This document shows, piece by piece, positions 52,249 to 60,597 of a DNA stretch of 64,000 nt. A program made the position numbers and the translations under genes. The stretch comes from Palsa-1447 sp964550715 (GTDB lineage Bacteria; Verrucomicrobiota; Verrucomicrobiia; Opitutales; Opitutaceae): NCBI GenBank assembly GCA_964550715.1, contig CAZKAH010000002.1, positions 113,030 through 177,029 on the forward strand, given 5' to 3'. Every line of letters starts with the position of its first letter. Position 1 is the first letter of the stretch. The notes under the pieces are model-generated. The model saw nothing but the letters and a program-made list of their open reading frames with translations, was not told where the DNA came from and made no database searches.

Positions 52249-53781
52249 TCAGTCCCAACGCCTCATCTGCGCCCATCGATCACGCGGATCGAACTTGAGG
52301 TCCCGGCATAGCCAGATGGTGAAGTGCTCATCCAGGCGAGAATGCGGGCTGTCGACCACGCCCACTGGCTCGACCGATCGGAAGTGCTCACGGTCACCGG
52401 TCCCGTCGCTGCCGAGAACCAAGGTGACGGCGCCACTAAAATGCCCCGGACCCCACAGCCAATAGCTCGCATGATTGCAGACGGCCCGCGGCAGGCCGTA
52501 GCGGGGCCCAAAGAAATCGATGGCCGCGGCCTGTCCCCAACTATTGGCAAAAATATCGGCTTTCGCCCGGTCACCCGGCGAAAGCTGATCGAAGGCCTTC
52601 GCCGTCACCCGGACCATATTCTCCCATCCAAACTCGTCAGCGTAATACTGCGGCAAAAGCCCGTTAGGCTGGTGTTCGGAATCAGAGGCTCGAAAACCCA
52701 GGGCATCCTGGTATCGAATGAATGCCTCAACCGGCAGGAGCGGCACCACGTAGGGGGCAACCAACAGGGTAAAGGCGACCAGGATCGAAAGATAGCCGAC
52801 CCTTGCTGCCCTCCAGCGCAACGCCGTGAGATCTTCAAAGACGATTGACCCAGCGGCAAAAAGCATCGGGTAAGCAGGCGCCACATAATAGTCTTTCCCG
52901 TGGAGAGCCAAAAAAGTGACAAACACCGCCAGGAATGTGACGCCCAGAATGCGGTACTGGCGCCCTCTCTGCCCCGCCAGCAACCATAAGAGGCCCGCGA
53001 GCCACAACGGAAAGAGCACGGGATTCTGCGCCATCGCCTGCTGACCGATGAATGCCAGCGGAGGAAGCACGACGTCGCGCCCGGACGTCCGAACGCTGTG
53101 GATGAACCCCACAAAGGGAAAGCCGTGTTGGAACTGCCAAACCAGGTTCGGCAGAAAGAGGACAAGAGCGCTTAGCACGCCCAGCCAGATCCAGGGGCTC
53201 CGAAGAATGCGCCAGGAGCCCGTGCAAAGAATCCCTATGAGCATGCCAAGGATGAAAACGGTGATCGAATACTTTGTCTCCATCCCAACGCCGGCCAGGA
53301 TCCCAAAAAGCAGCCAGTACCGCGGGTTGGATCGGTTGATGAAGCGAATGACACACCAGGCGCATCCCATCCAAACCAGCGGCTCGAACGGGTTGATCGT
53401 CAGAAAATGATCCGTGATCAGATAGGTCGGGACAAGGAACACCGCCAAGGCAGACAAAGCCTGCGCAAAGCGACCTCCACCCATCTCCCTGGTCAGCATG
53501 CCTGTCAGGACGACCAATCCCGCGCCGGCAAGAGCCGGAAGGAACCGCAATCCCAAGAGCGACTCGCCAAAGACATGCCGCGCGAACCAGGCGACTACAT
53601 CGATCAGCGGGGGATGATCCACGCCGCCCCAGTCCAGGTGCTGGCTGCACGCGAGGTTGTAAAGCTCGTCCCGAAAAATGCCGTATTGGCCGGCCGTAAA
53701 CAGATGGAGCAGCAATTTCGCTGTCGCGACATAGAGGACCATGGCAGGCCCACCACTAAACCGGCGACCAATGATCCTCAT
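52249..53781 (-). CDS. Glycosyltransferase family 39-like (PMT/ArnT) membrane protein
   Basis: This 510-residue protein has about 11 hydrophobic helices. The first periplasmic loop contains GIFRDELYNLACSQHLDWGGVDHPPLIDV, with the Asp-Glu pair characteristic of PMT_2/GT39 enzymes that transfer a sugar from a polyprenyl-phosphate donor. A soluble C-terminal part of about 150 residues faces outside. It likely glycosylates a surface lipid or protein. It is divergent from the TIR protein gene (170 bases) and convergent with the HD-domain gene. The acceptor is unknown. Confidence 0.85.
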   Translation of the reverse strand: MRIIGRRFSGGPAMVLYVATAKLLLHLFTAGQYGIFRDELYNLACSQHLDWGGVDHPPLIDVVAWFARHVFGESLLGLRFLPALAGAGLVVLTGMLTREMGGGRFAQALSALAVFLVPTYLITDHFLTINPFEPLVWMGCAWCVIRFINRSNPRYWLLFGILAGVGMETKYSITVFILGMLIGILCTGSWRILRSPWIWLGVLSALVLFLPNLVWQFQHGFPFVGFIHSVRTSGRDVVLPPLAFIGQQAMAQNPVLFPLWLAGLLWLLAGQRGRQYRILGVTFLAVFVTFLALHGKDYYVAPAYPMLFAAGSIVFEDLTALRWRAARVGYLSILVAFTLLVAPYVVPLLPVEAFIRYQDALGFRASDSEHQPNGLLPQYYADEFGWENMVRVTAKAFDQLSPGDRAKADIFANSWGQAAAIDFFGPRYGLPRAVCNHASYWLWGPGHFSGAVTLVLGSDGTGDREHFRSVEPVGVVDSPHSRLDEHFTIWLCRDLKFDPRDRWAQMRRWD

Positions 53782-53951
53782 TTCCTTAGGGCTTCATGAA
53801 GCGCTGTATGAACACTTCTAAAGAACACAGAGAACTTCGAGAAGTTTCATCAGCGCTGGACGCGGCTCAGCCTGGAGGGCCCTCCGTCGCACAACTGCCC
53901 GGCGGTTTATGTGCTCGCTGGTTCCAAGTGACTTTGGCACGTTCCGGTCCC

Positions 53952-55805
53952 ATGTCCGGCGCCGTATTTCTCAGCTATGCTTCCCAGGATGCGGAGGCCG
54001 CACGGCGCATTTGTGAAGCGCTGCGCGGCGCCGGAGTCGAGGTGTGGTTCGACGAGAGCGAACTGCGTGGCGGGGATTCCTGGGACGCAAATATCCGCAA
54101 GCAGATCAGGGAGTGTGGGCTCTTTATTCCCGTGATCTCGGTACACACCCAGGCGAGGCGCGAGGGATACTTTCGGTTGGAATGGAAGCTGGCTGACGAC
54201 CGCACCCACCTGATGGCGAAGGGCACGCCGTTCCTCCTGCCGGTCTGCGTGGACACCACAAAAGATTGGGACGCGATCGTCCCCGACTCGTTCACGGCCG
54301 TACAATGGACGCGGCTACCCGACGGTATGACTCCGCCGGCGTTCGGCGATCGGGTGAAGGCCTTGCTGGTTCCGGGATCAATGACGGAAACGCGATTGCC
54401 CGGGCCCACGAAAGGCGGGGAAGGCGGCGATGCTGCAGCTAGCGCGAAGCCACCCGCACGCCGGCGCCTGTGGCTCGGAACCGGCGTCGTCTGCCTGGCG
54501 ATAGTTGGAGCACTTGGCTTCTGGCGTCCGTGGCACCGCACCGGCGGCGAGCCATCATCCGCAATCCCAGCCCTCCCCGGTCCCGCGGACCAGCTCCTCG
54601 CCCAGGCTCGGGAACAAATGGACAAAGTGAACACCACGCCGGATAACGCCACCGTCGCGGAAGATCTCTGCCGCCAGGCCGTGGAACTGGCGCCAACTTC
54701 AGCAAAAGCCTGGGCCTTACGCGCTTACGTCCAGTCATACTACATTCTGCGCACATGGGATGGTTCAGCCAAACGCCGATTGGATGTGCAAACCTATGCC
54801 AATCGAGCCCTGGCGCTCGATCCCGACCAACCGGAAGCGATGTTCGCACTGTCTCTCGTGTTGTGGTTCCAAGGGGCGAATCCCGAGGCCGAGGCAATGT
54901 TGCGACGGGCGATTGCGCTGGATCCCAACGACTCCAGGCTCCGCCGCCGATTGGCCTCTGTCCTTCAAACCGAAGGGCGTAGCCGGGAAGCCATGGCAGA
55001 GGGACTGGAGGCCGCCCGCCGATTTCCCAAGGATCCGTTGGTCTATTACGACTTGGCCTTGCTTTACTTGAATTCGAACAACCGGACCGATGCCGAAGAA
55101 GCCCTGAAATGCCTGAATACGACGCTGGCCCTCGAATACTTCCCCTCGGCCATCCTCAACAAGGCCTTGATCCTGGCCGGAGCCCGGGGTGACTTCGCCG
55201 GCGCGCAACAGACCATGGACAAATTGAACCCGGCTGATCGGACCACCGACCGCGCGGTGAGCTTCGCGATGTGGCTCGGCCTACTGCAGCATAACCCGGA
55301 TCAGGTGGAGGCGGCCGCCGCGCTGACCGCCCGGCCTTATTTTGAGGACGCCTATTTTCGTGGACCCAAGTCGATGATGCAGGCCTTGGCCTATCACATG
55401 GCCGGAAAGGAAGCCTTGGCCAATCGGGAGTGGCAAGAGGCCGAAAGCGTGGTGCGGGAGCACGTGAAGCAAAATCCCGCCAATGCCAGTGACCAACTCC
55501 AGCTGGCCATTTCGCTCGCTTGGCAGGGGCGCGGCCAGGAGGCAAAGCGTGAGGTCGAGGAGGGAGAAGCGAGGGCGACGGAAGGGTCCAGTAATTTTCT
55601 TTTTTGGTACCTTGCGAAGTATTATGCCGGCACCGGCGATGCGGCGCACGCGGCGGCATGCCTCCGAAAATGCCTCAATGACCGCGAGATCTACACCGAT
55701 GAGACCCTAATGTCCGATCCATGGTGGGACAAACTGCGCGGCAAACCCGAGTTCGAAGCGTTGCTCGCGGAAGCCAAAGAGCGAATCGCCCGCCGCAAGC
55801 CCTGA
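53952..55805 (+). CDS. TIR-domain protein with membrane helix and TPR repeats
   Basis: This 617-residue protein starts with a TIR domain (about 1-140): GAVFLSYASQDAEAARRICEALRGAGVEVWFDESELRGGDSWD, then IRECGLFIPVISVHTQ and FRLEWKLADDR. A basic linker leads to one membrane helix (about 173-192, LGTGVVCLAIVGALGFW). The rest is at least six TPR-type repeats (KAWALRAYVQSYYI, PEAMFALSLVLWFQG, DSRLRRRLASVLQTEG and so on). Such TIR-TPR proteins are frequent in Opitutus-like bacteria. TIR domains can hydrolyse NAD+, but here signalling or assembly roles are equally possible. The open frame extends upstream to 53796; the Met at 53952 starts the TIR fold. Confidence 0.85.
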   Translation: MSGAVFLSYASQDAEAARRICEALRGAGVEVWFDESELRGGDSWDANIRKQIRECGLFIPVISVHTQARREGYFRLEWKLADDRTHLMAKGTPFLLPVCVDTTKDWDAIVPDSFTAVQWTRLPDGMTPPAFGDRVKALLVPGSMTETRLPGPTKGGEGGDAAASAKPPARRRLWLGTGVVCLAIVGALGFWRPWHRTGGEPSSAIPALPGPADQLLAQAREQMDKVNTTPDNATVAEDLCRQAVELAPTSAKAWALRAYVQSYYILRTWDGSAKRRLDVQTYANRALALDPDQPEAMFALSLVLWFQGANPEAEAMLRRAIALDPNDSRLRRRLASVLQTEGRSREAMAEGLEAARRFPKDPLVYYDLALLYLNSNNRTDAEEALKCLNTTLALEYFPSAILNKALILAGARGDFAGAQQTMDKLNPADRTTDRAVSFAMWLGLLQHNPDQVEAAAALTARPYFEDAYFRGPKSMMQALAYHMAGKEALANREWQEAESVVREHVKQNPANASDQLQLAISLAWQGRGQEAKREVEEGEARATEGSSNFLFWYLAKYYAGTGDAAHAAACLRKCLNDREIYTDETLMSDPWWDKLRGKPEFEALLAEAKERIARRKP

Positions 55806-55814
55806 GGGAACAGC

Positions 55815-55840
55815 CGAGGCTGGTCAAACCTCCGCTCTTC
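55815..55840. repeat. REP-like hairpin copy
   Basis: CGAGG-CTGGTCAAA-CCTC (55815-55832) followed by CGCTCTTCGA. It matches the consensus of the dispersed family and lies in the 53-base gap between convergent genes. Confidence 0.55.
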
Positions 55841-55858
55841 GATGCCTAGTGGCCAGCG

Positions 55859-57154
55859 TCAGGGAGCAGCCTTCGCGACTTCGACGGCAAAAGCGTAGGT
55901 GTCGCCGAACATATCGGAGCGAAAGATGATGAATTTCTTGTCGGGTGTGAAGATGGGGTTCGGCTCGAGCAGGTAGTTGTGCTTCACCATGTGGACCAGC
56001 TTCTCCGTGTGGAAGAATCCGGGATGGACGAGGGGCTCGCCCGCCGGGGCGCCGAAGTTCCAGCGCATCGTCTTCCACGGCGCCCCGTTGATCACCGTGT
56101 CCGGCACGAAGAGGTAGATCCAGCGATTGGACGCATCCGCCCAGGGCCCGGGCGGGTTGTCCGCCCCGTCGCCGCAGAAGAGCGACTCGTCGCTCGTGGC
56201 GTTGAAGTGGATCGACCATTCGCTGCGCTCGATATGATACCAGGTGCGCTCCTTCGTCTCGATGTTGTAGCCCGCCACCCAGAAGACGACGCCCCAGGGA
56301 GTCTGCAGATCGTAATAGATCTTCTTGCCGTCGGCGCTCCAGAACTCGTGGCCGCTCGCCTCCATTTCCATGGTCCGAGGCTGGATGAGGGTGTTCTGGG
56401 TGCCGTCGGTGCGAATGGTCCAGATCCGGTCGACTTTCCACCATGGCCCCTCATGGCAATACATCAGCAGGCCGGGATCCACGGGCGAGAACTGGAGGTG
56501 GTTAAGCCAGTCGTTGTTCTTAATGAGCGTCGTCTGCTTCCCGGTGCGCAGGTCGACCGTGTAGATCTCGTTCAGGAGATGGGCGGCCAGGCGCCTCTCC
56601 ATCATCTCCATCTTGTCGTCGGCCTGGTAGCCATTGCCCTTGCCGGTCACGAACTTACGCTCGGTATTCTCGCCCAGGACGCGCGTGCCGGCCGCCATCG
56701 TCTCGTCCGCGTTGATCGCCGAGATCCCGCCCCGGGCCGGCAGATCGGCCAGCTTCTGGGTCTCCCCCGTGTCGATGTTCGTGGCATAGAGGGCGTTGTC
56801 CGCCGGCTTGATGTAGAAGATCCTTGGGGTCTTGTGTCCCACCATGATCAATCGGACCTTCTCCTGCACGACCGGCCGGTTTTTCCAGGTCGCGAGGTCC
56901 AGAACGGAGACCCCGCCGTCATTCGTCGTGAAGATCATCTCCTTCCCGTCGGGCGTGAAGCAGTTGTCGTTGAAATACAGGCTCTCCGTGTTCGGCTCGT
57001 CGGTGATGCGGATCACCCGGTGGCCCGTCTCTGGGTCGATCCAGGTCCGGGGTGGATTCTTGACCACGGGAGGGGTTTCCGGAGCGGAAAACCCGACGAG
57101 AGGAAGCGTCAGGGCGGCCAGGGCGAGGAGGGAGGGGATTTTGCCGATTTTCAT
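55859..57154 (-). CDS. Oligogalacturonate lyase (PL22-like), stand-alone
   Basis: This 431-residue protein has a signal peptide (about 1-24) and a seven-bladed propeller. The family blocks are WIDPETGHRVIRITDEPNTESL, CHEGPWWKVDRIWTI, ASGHEFWSADGKKIYYD, EWSIHFNATS and a C-terminal FAVEV blade. They match the N-terminal half of the fusion protein at 17687-20146, block for block, but no lactamase domain follows. The enzyme cleaves unsaturated galacturonate disaccharides or oligomers from pectin to keto-uronates. The frame is open far upstream, but the Met at 57154 starts the signal peptide. It is divergent from an alpha/beta hydrolase gene 141 bases away. Confidence 0.87.
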   Translation of the reverse strand: MKIGKIPSLLALAALTLPLVGFSAPETPPVVKNPPRTWIDPETGHRVIRITDEPNTESLYFNDNCFTPDGKEMIFTTNDGGVSVLDLATWKNRPVVQEKVRLIMVGHKTPRIFYIKPADNALYATNIDTGETQKLADLPARGGISAINADETMAAGTRVLGENTERKFVTGKGNGYQADDKMEMMERRLAAHLLNEIYTVDLRTGKQTTLIKNNDWLNHLQFSPVDPGLLMYCHEGPWWKVDRIWTIRTDGTQNTLIQPRTMEMEASGHEFWSADGKKIYYDLQTPWGVVFWVAGYNIETKERTWYHIERSEWSIHFNATSDESLFCGDGADNPPGPWADASNRWIYLFVPDTVINGAPWKTMRWNFGAPAGEPLVHPGFFHTEKLVHMVKHNYLLEPNPIFTPDKKFIIFRSDMFGDTYAFAVEVAKAAP

Positions 57155-57295
57155 AGAAGTGGGGTTCAGCCGTCGGTAGACGGTTCGCCCGGGGTAAAAG
57201 TCGCACCCAATCGAACGGATTTCAGAACCAATCTGGGCCGGCAGAATTTCCCACTGGCCGCCAAGACCCTGTATAGGTTTGCTTCGGGTCGCCCC

Positions 57296-58138
57296 ATGAA
57301 TCGATTTTTTCCCTTGGTGTTCTCGCTGGCGATCTGCTCGTCCGCTCAGGCCGGGCTCACCAAGGATATCGAGTACGCCAAGGTCGATGGTTCCAGCCTC
57401 GCCCTGGATGCCTTCGTCCCCGATGGACCCGGGCCCTTTCCCGCGGTCATCATGGTGCACGGCGGCGGCTGGGACCATGGCGACAAGGAGGGAGGGAAAA
57501 AGAGGGGCTGGATGGTGCCGATGGACGAACCGCTGGCCCGCGCCGGCTTTGCCTGGTTCGAGATCAACTACCGGCTGCTGCCGAAGTATCCCTATCCGGC
57601 CTGCCTCGAAGATGTTCAGTCGGCGATTCGCTGGGTCAAGGCGCATGCAGCAGAATATCGGGTGGATCCAAACCGCATCGCGCTCGCCGGCGAATCGGCT
57701 GGCGGCTACCTCGTCGACCTGGCGGCAGCGCGGGCTGACGAGACGACCCGGGTGAACGCCGTGGTCTCGTTCTATGGCGTCTACGACATGGTGGCCCAGG
57801 CGAAGTCGGAGGGCGTCAAAGACAACCTCGGCCCACTCTTCGGCATCTCGGAGCTGAACGACCGGACGACGCCAATCCTCTGGGCGGGCTCGGCCGCCGC
57901 CTACCTCAAAGCGGGGCTGCCGCCCTTTCTGCTCGTCCACGGCGACGCCGATCAGATCTCGCCCTACGAAAACGACGTCGCTTTTCGCGCCAAGCTCCTC
58001 GCCCTGGGTGTAGCCTGCGACTTGATCACCGTCCCGCATGGCGGCCACGGCATGCTCACCTGGGGTGCGCTCGCTCCAGGGATAAAGGGCGAGGTCGTCG
58101 CCTGGCTCCAAAAAAATCTGCCTCCCCCGCCCCGCTAG
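57296..58138 (+). CDS. Secreted alpha/beta hydrolase (esterase/lipase family)
   Basis: This 280-residue protein has a signal peptide (about 1-19, ending AQA) and the alpha/beta hydrolase fold: oxyanion motif VMVHGGGWDHGDK, nucleophile elbow GESAGG with the catalytic Ser, an acidic residue in FLLVHGDADQISP, and His in PHGGHGMLTW. This is the pattern of BD-FAE and carbohydrate-esterase-like enzymes. It is divergent from the oligogalacturonate lyase gene and probably removes acetyl or other ester groups from the same pectin fragments. The Met at 57296 fits the signal peptide. Exact ester specificity is inferred from context. Confidence 0.87.
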   Translation: MNRFFPLVFSLAICSSAQAGLTKDIEYAKVDGSSLALDAFVPDGPGPFPAVIMVHGGGWDHGDKEGGKKRGWMVPMDEPLARAGFAWFEINYRLLPKYPYPACLEDVQSAIRWVKAHAAEYRVDPNRIALAGESAGGYLVDLAAARADETTRVNAVVSFYGVYDMVAQAKSEGVKDNLGPLFGISELNDRTTPILWAGSAAAYLKAGLPPFLLVHGDADQISPYENDVAFRAKLLALGVACDLITVPHGGHGMLTWGALAPGIKGEVVAWLQKNLPPPPR

Positions 58139-58171
58139 TTCAATCGGCTGGATTGGAACCCGACTTCGCGA

Positions 58172-58214
58172 GGAACCGAGGTTGCCGCACATCGGCCTTA
58201 CCCATTTGGATTGA
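58172..58214. repeat. Dispersed repeat copy with reversed hairpin arm and CCATTTGGATT tail
   Basis: The complement of 58172-58186 reads GGCAACCTCGGTTCC, matching the hairpin arm of other copies. It is followed on the plus strand by TTACCCATTTGGATTGA (58198-58214). The tail provides the last residues FNPNG and stop of the ORF6N fragment on the minus strand. Confidence 0.55.
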
Positions 58215-58608
58215 AGCCAATCTTTCGGCGGGGCTCCGGTTCAGCAGGAGCCGCAAGCTGACGGATCGCCTCAATGACAGCACTCAGCTGTTCATCATGG
58301 GCACCCACGCGTTCATCCAATTCAGCTAGCTTCTCGGCCAACGCTTTTTGATCGAGGGCCATGCGCCTGAGCGCGACAAATGCCCGGATGATGACGAGGC
58401 TCATCTGAATGGCCCGGCGACTGTTAAGGATGGTCGCAGCCATGACAGCCCCATGTTCAGTAAACGCCCATGGCCGATACGCCGCCCCGCGGTATGGCCC
58501 GGAACTGGTCGCAATTTGCGACCAGTTAGCGCTAAGTTCTTCAGGGGTAAGCTGAAAGCAGAGGTCGCGCGGGAATCGCATTGAATTTCTCTTCACCGCC
58601 TCATTCAC
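58198..58608 (-). pseudogene. ORF6N-domain protein fragment (5' truncated)
   Basis: These 136 residues match the middle and end of an ORF6N (phage antirepressor-like) domain: NEAVKRNSMRFPRDLCFQLTPEE and PWAFTEHGAVMAATILNSRRA, then a coiled coil. The first roughly 45-50 residues of the domain, expected just before NEAVKRN, are missing. The minus-strand sequence upstream of the GTG has an in-frame TGA three codons before it, and the nearby assembly gap is a 55-base overlap, so no missing sequence hides the rest. The last residues come from the dispersed repeat. It is therefore a decayed remnant, next to HipA, of the sort left by prophage or addiction-module turnover. Confidence 0.65.
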
Positions 58609-58816
58609 CCCCGTTCAACAACCGCCCATCCCATCAGGGCGGGCGGGCCAAAGACTGACCCNNNNNNNNNNNNNNNNNNNNNNNNNNNNNNNNNNNNNNN
58701 NNNNNNNNNNNNNNNNNNNNNNNNNNNNNNNNNNNNNNNNNNNNNNNNNNNNNNNNNNNNNACCCCCGTTCAACAACCGCCCATCCCATCAGGGCGGGCG
58801 GGCCAAAGACTGACCC
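58607..58816. other. Assembly gap: 100 N between identical 55-base contig ends
   Basis: Bases 58607-58661 and 58762-58816 are identical (begin ACCCCCGTTC, end AAGACTGACCC) around N at 58662-58761. Collapsing them leaves a short intergenic region between the ORF6N fragment and hipA. Confidence 0.95.
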
Positions 58817-58843
58817 TCGCAGCGGATCGTCGTCGGAAAGATA

Positions 58844-58870
58844 GAGGCTACCGAAACCTCGGTTGCTCGA
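58844..58870. repeat. REP-like hairpin copy
   Basis: GAGG (58844-58847), CTACCGAAA, CCTC (58857-58860), then GGTTGCTCGA. It matches the family consensus and ends 6 bases from the 3' end of hipA. Confidence 0.55.
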
Positions 58871-58875
58871 AGAGC

Positions 58876-60174
58876 CTATTCCGGGAATGAAAGCCTGAGC
58901 ACTTCTTGAATCCGCTCCGTTGGGACTTTTGACAGTTTGGCTTGGGCGGCAAACTCAGGCCAGCGGGCTACAGCCTGCCCCACTTCGCCGACGATCGTTT
59001 CCGCCCTCCCCCGCTTCATCATCGTGCTCTTCGCGCACGCTTCGAAGTCCCCCATCGTGAAGCCGTCCCGCTTCCCATTTACGGTCATCTGGTGCGACCC
59101 GGTCCATTCCCCGGAGGGGTTGTAGCTGTAGATCACATCAAAGGCCGGAGAGAGCGACCAGCGGCCGGTCTTATCCATGAGGAACGCGATGTTTTTGACG
59201 TGATCATCCTGATTGCGGGCCATGATGTTGAAAACCATGCGCCGGAACTGCTCCTCGATGGACTCCATCGGAAGTCCCAGCTGCCGGATGACGAACAAGG
59301 CCCCTTCATAAGAGTAAGCTCCTGCTTGGTTGAAGTCCAAGTGGGCGATCGCACAGAGAGATTGCATATGCAGCTTGTCACCGTCCGGCAGGCGATCGAA
59401 GCGCTTGGTCATGAAATGGCGCCGTCCGTTTTCTTCAAAGAGCTCGCAGTCGCTCATGTTGATGCCGGCGGCCCGGGCCATCAGATGATAGGCATATTCG
59501 ATCACGCCATATTCCTTCGGATCCTCGAGCTCCTTGTCCTTGTTGCCCGACACGCCATCAAATTTCATCAGCCAATACTCGAAGCCGGTTCCGGCCACGA
59601 TTTGACCCGACCGCACTTCGTTCGTCGCCCGATTCCAGGCGATCACCGCCTTGGCCCGCGCCCCTCCCGCCGAGGTGCCCACGCGCAGGATGTCTTTTAA
59701 CGCCCTCCCCCGCCCAGCCTGATGAAAGCTGCCCTGTAATACTCCACGATGCGCGAGCACCTCGGAAGCAAGACGGACCAGCGCATCGATCTCGATCTTC
59801 GTCGCGCGCTGCTTCGGACCCAGGGCCGGCGCAAACTCCAATGCCCCCATTCCTCGCGTGCCGGTGTAGCAAAGGCGCTCGACCGCGCTAAAGCCGGCGG
59901 GGGTCCTTCCCTGAGACTCCAGCCAAGCGTCGATTAGGCTGTTGCCAAATTTGTCCGGCAGCGAGTCCGCCAGGAGACCCGGCAGCCCGTGAAACGTATT
60001 TATCGGCAATTCCGGAAATCGAAAGATGCGATCGCTCAACGGCATCATCAACGGAGCGATCTCAATGCCGCTCTTGGCAAAGGCCGGTTCGTATTGGAAA
60101 GAGGCGTAGCCATCATCCTTCGCCGTGCTGACGGCGCCGATGGTTCGGCCCCAAAGTCGGACTTCGGCGATCAT
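58876..60174 (-). CDS. hipA: HipA-family serine/threonine kinase toxin
   Basis: This 432-residue protein matches HipA, the kinase of type II toxin-antitoxin modules that phosphorylates glutamyl-tRNA synthetase or another tRNA synthetase in known cases. The Gly-rich autophosphorylation loop is VGTSAGGARAK (Ser168), the catalytic loop is NQDDHVKN (321-328, Asp323 and Asn328), and the metal Asp is in AFDVIYSYN (Asp346). All needed residues are present, so it is probably active. Its start lies 2 bases after the stop of hipB, the standard antitoxin-first arrangement. The downstream ORF6N fragment and hairpin repeat suggest a mobile or rearranged setting. Confidence 0.93.
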   Translation of the reverse strand: MIAEVRLWGRTIGAVSTAKDDGYASFQYEPAFAKSGIEIAPLMMPLSDRIFRFPELPINTFHGLPGLLADSLPDKFGNSLIDAWLESQGRTPAGFSAVERLCYTGTRGMGALEFAPALGPKQRATKIEIDALVRLASEVLAHRGVLQGSFHQAGRGRALKDILRVGTSAGGARAKAVIAWNRATNEVRSGQIVAGTGFEYWLMKFDGVSGNKDKELEDPKEYGVIEYAYHLMARAAGINMSDCELFEENGRRHFMTKRFDRLPDGDKLHMQSLCAIAHLDFNQAGAYSYEGALFVIRQLGLPMESIEEQFRRMVFNIMARNQDDHVKNIAFLMDKTGRWSLSPAFDVIYSYNPSGEWTGSHQMTVNGKRDGFTMGDFEACAKSTMMKRGRAETIVGEVGQAVARWPEFAAQAKLSKVPTERIQEVLRLSFPE

Positions 60175-60176
60175 AG

Positions 60177-60497
60177 CTACTTATTCCAAGTCCACTTGGG
60201 CGGATTGCCGGCGGCAGGGCTCTCGCCCGAAGCCCTCCTTCGTCGCCGGTTGAGTAGTTTGAGTTGCGCGATTGGGCTTATCGTAGGCACTGGAATGAAA
60301 GCGTTGAGCTTTTCCATCAGACCCAGCACGCGGCAGACTCTAACAAGGCTCGCCAGGCGCGAAGCCACCTCGCCGGATTCGAGACGTTCCAGGGTACGCT
60401 TAGAGATGCCCGCTTGCCGGGCTAAGATCTCCTGGGACATGTTCGCCTGCAGGCGTGTAGTGGCGAGCCGCTCCCCCAACTCCCGGAGTACCATCTC
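60177..60497 (-). CDS. hipB: HipB-type antitoxin, XRE helix-turn-helix (5' end in gap)
   Basis: The visible 106 residues contain an XRE helix-turn-helix (LGERLATTRLQANMSQEILARQAGISKRTLERLESG) and a C-terminal tail (GLMEKLNAF, then a basic region RRRRRASGESP). The stop is 2 bases before hipA. The first codons lie in an assembly gap (60498-60597) whose flanks do not overlap, so some sequence is really missing. HipB binds HipA and represses the operon. The operator region would be within or beyond the gap. Confidence 0.88.
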   Translation of the reverse strand, partial: EMVLRELGERLATTRLQANMSQEILARQAGISKRTLERLESGEVASRLASLVRVCRVLGLMEKLNAFIPVPTISPIAQLKLLNRRRRRASGESPAAGNPPKWTWNK

Positions 60498-60597
60498 NNN
60501 NNNNNNNNNNNNNNNNNNNNNNNNNNNNNNNNNNNNNNNNNNNNNNNNNNNNNNNNNNNNNNNNNNNNNNNNNNNNNNNNNNNNNNNNNNNNNNNNN
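60498..60597. other. Assembly gap (100 N) without flanking overlap
   Basis: Unlike the other three gaps, the flanking bases do not repeat. The gap covers the 5' ends of both the hipB gene (minus) and the DUF3300 gene (plus), that is, a divergent promoter region. Its true length is unknown. Confidence 0.9.

Noticed and set aside
55979..57295. Upstream extension of the alpha/beta hydrolase frame
   Set aside because: It is antisense to the lyase gene and precedes the signal peptide, so it is not coding.
57155..58192. Upstream extension of the stand-alone lyase frame
   Set aside because: It runs antisense through the alpha/beta hydrolase gene and lacks family similarity; the signal peptide begins at 57154.
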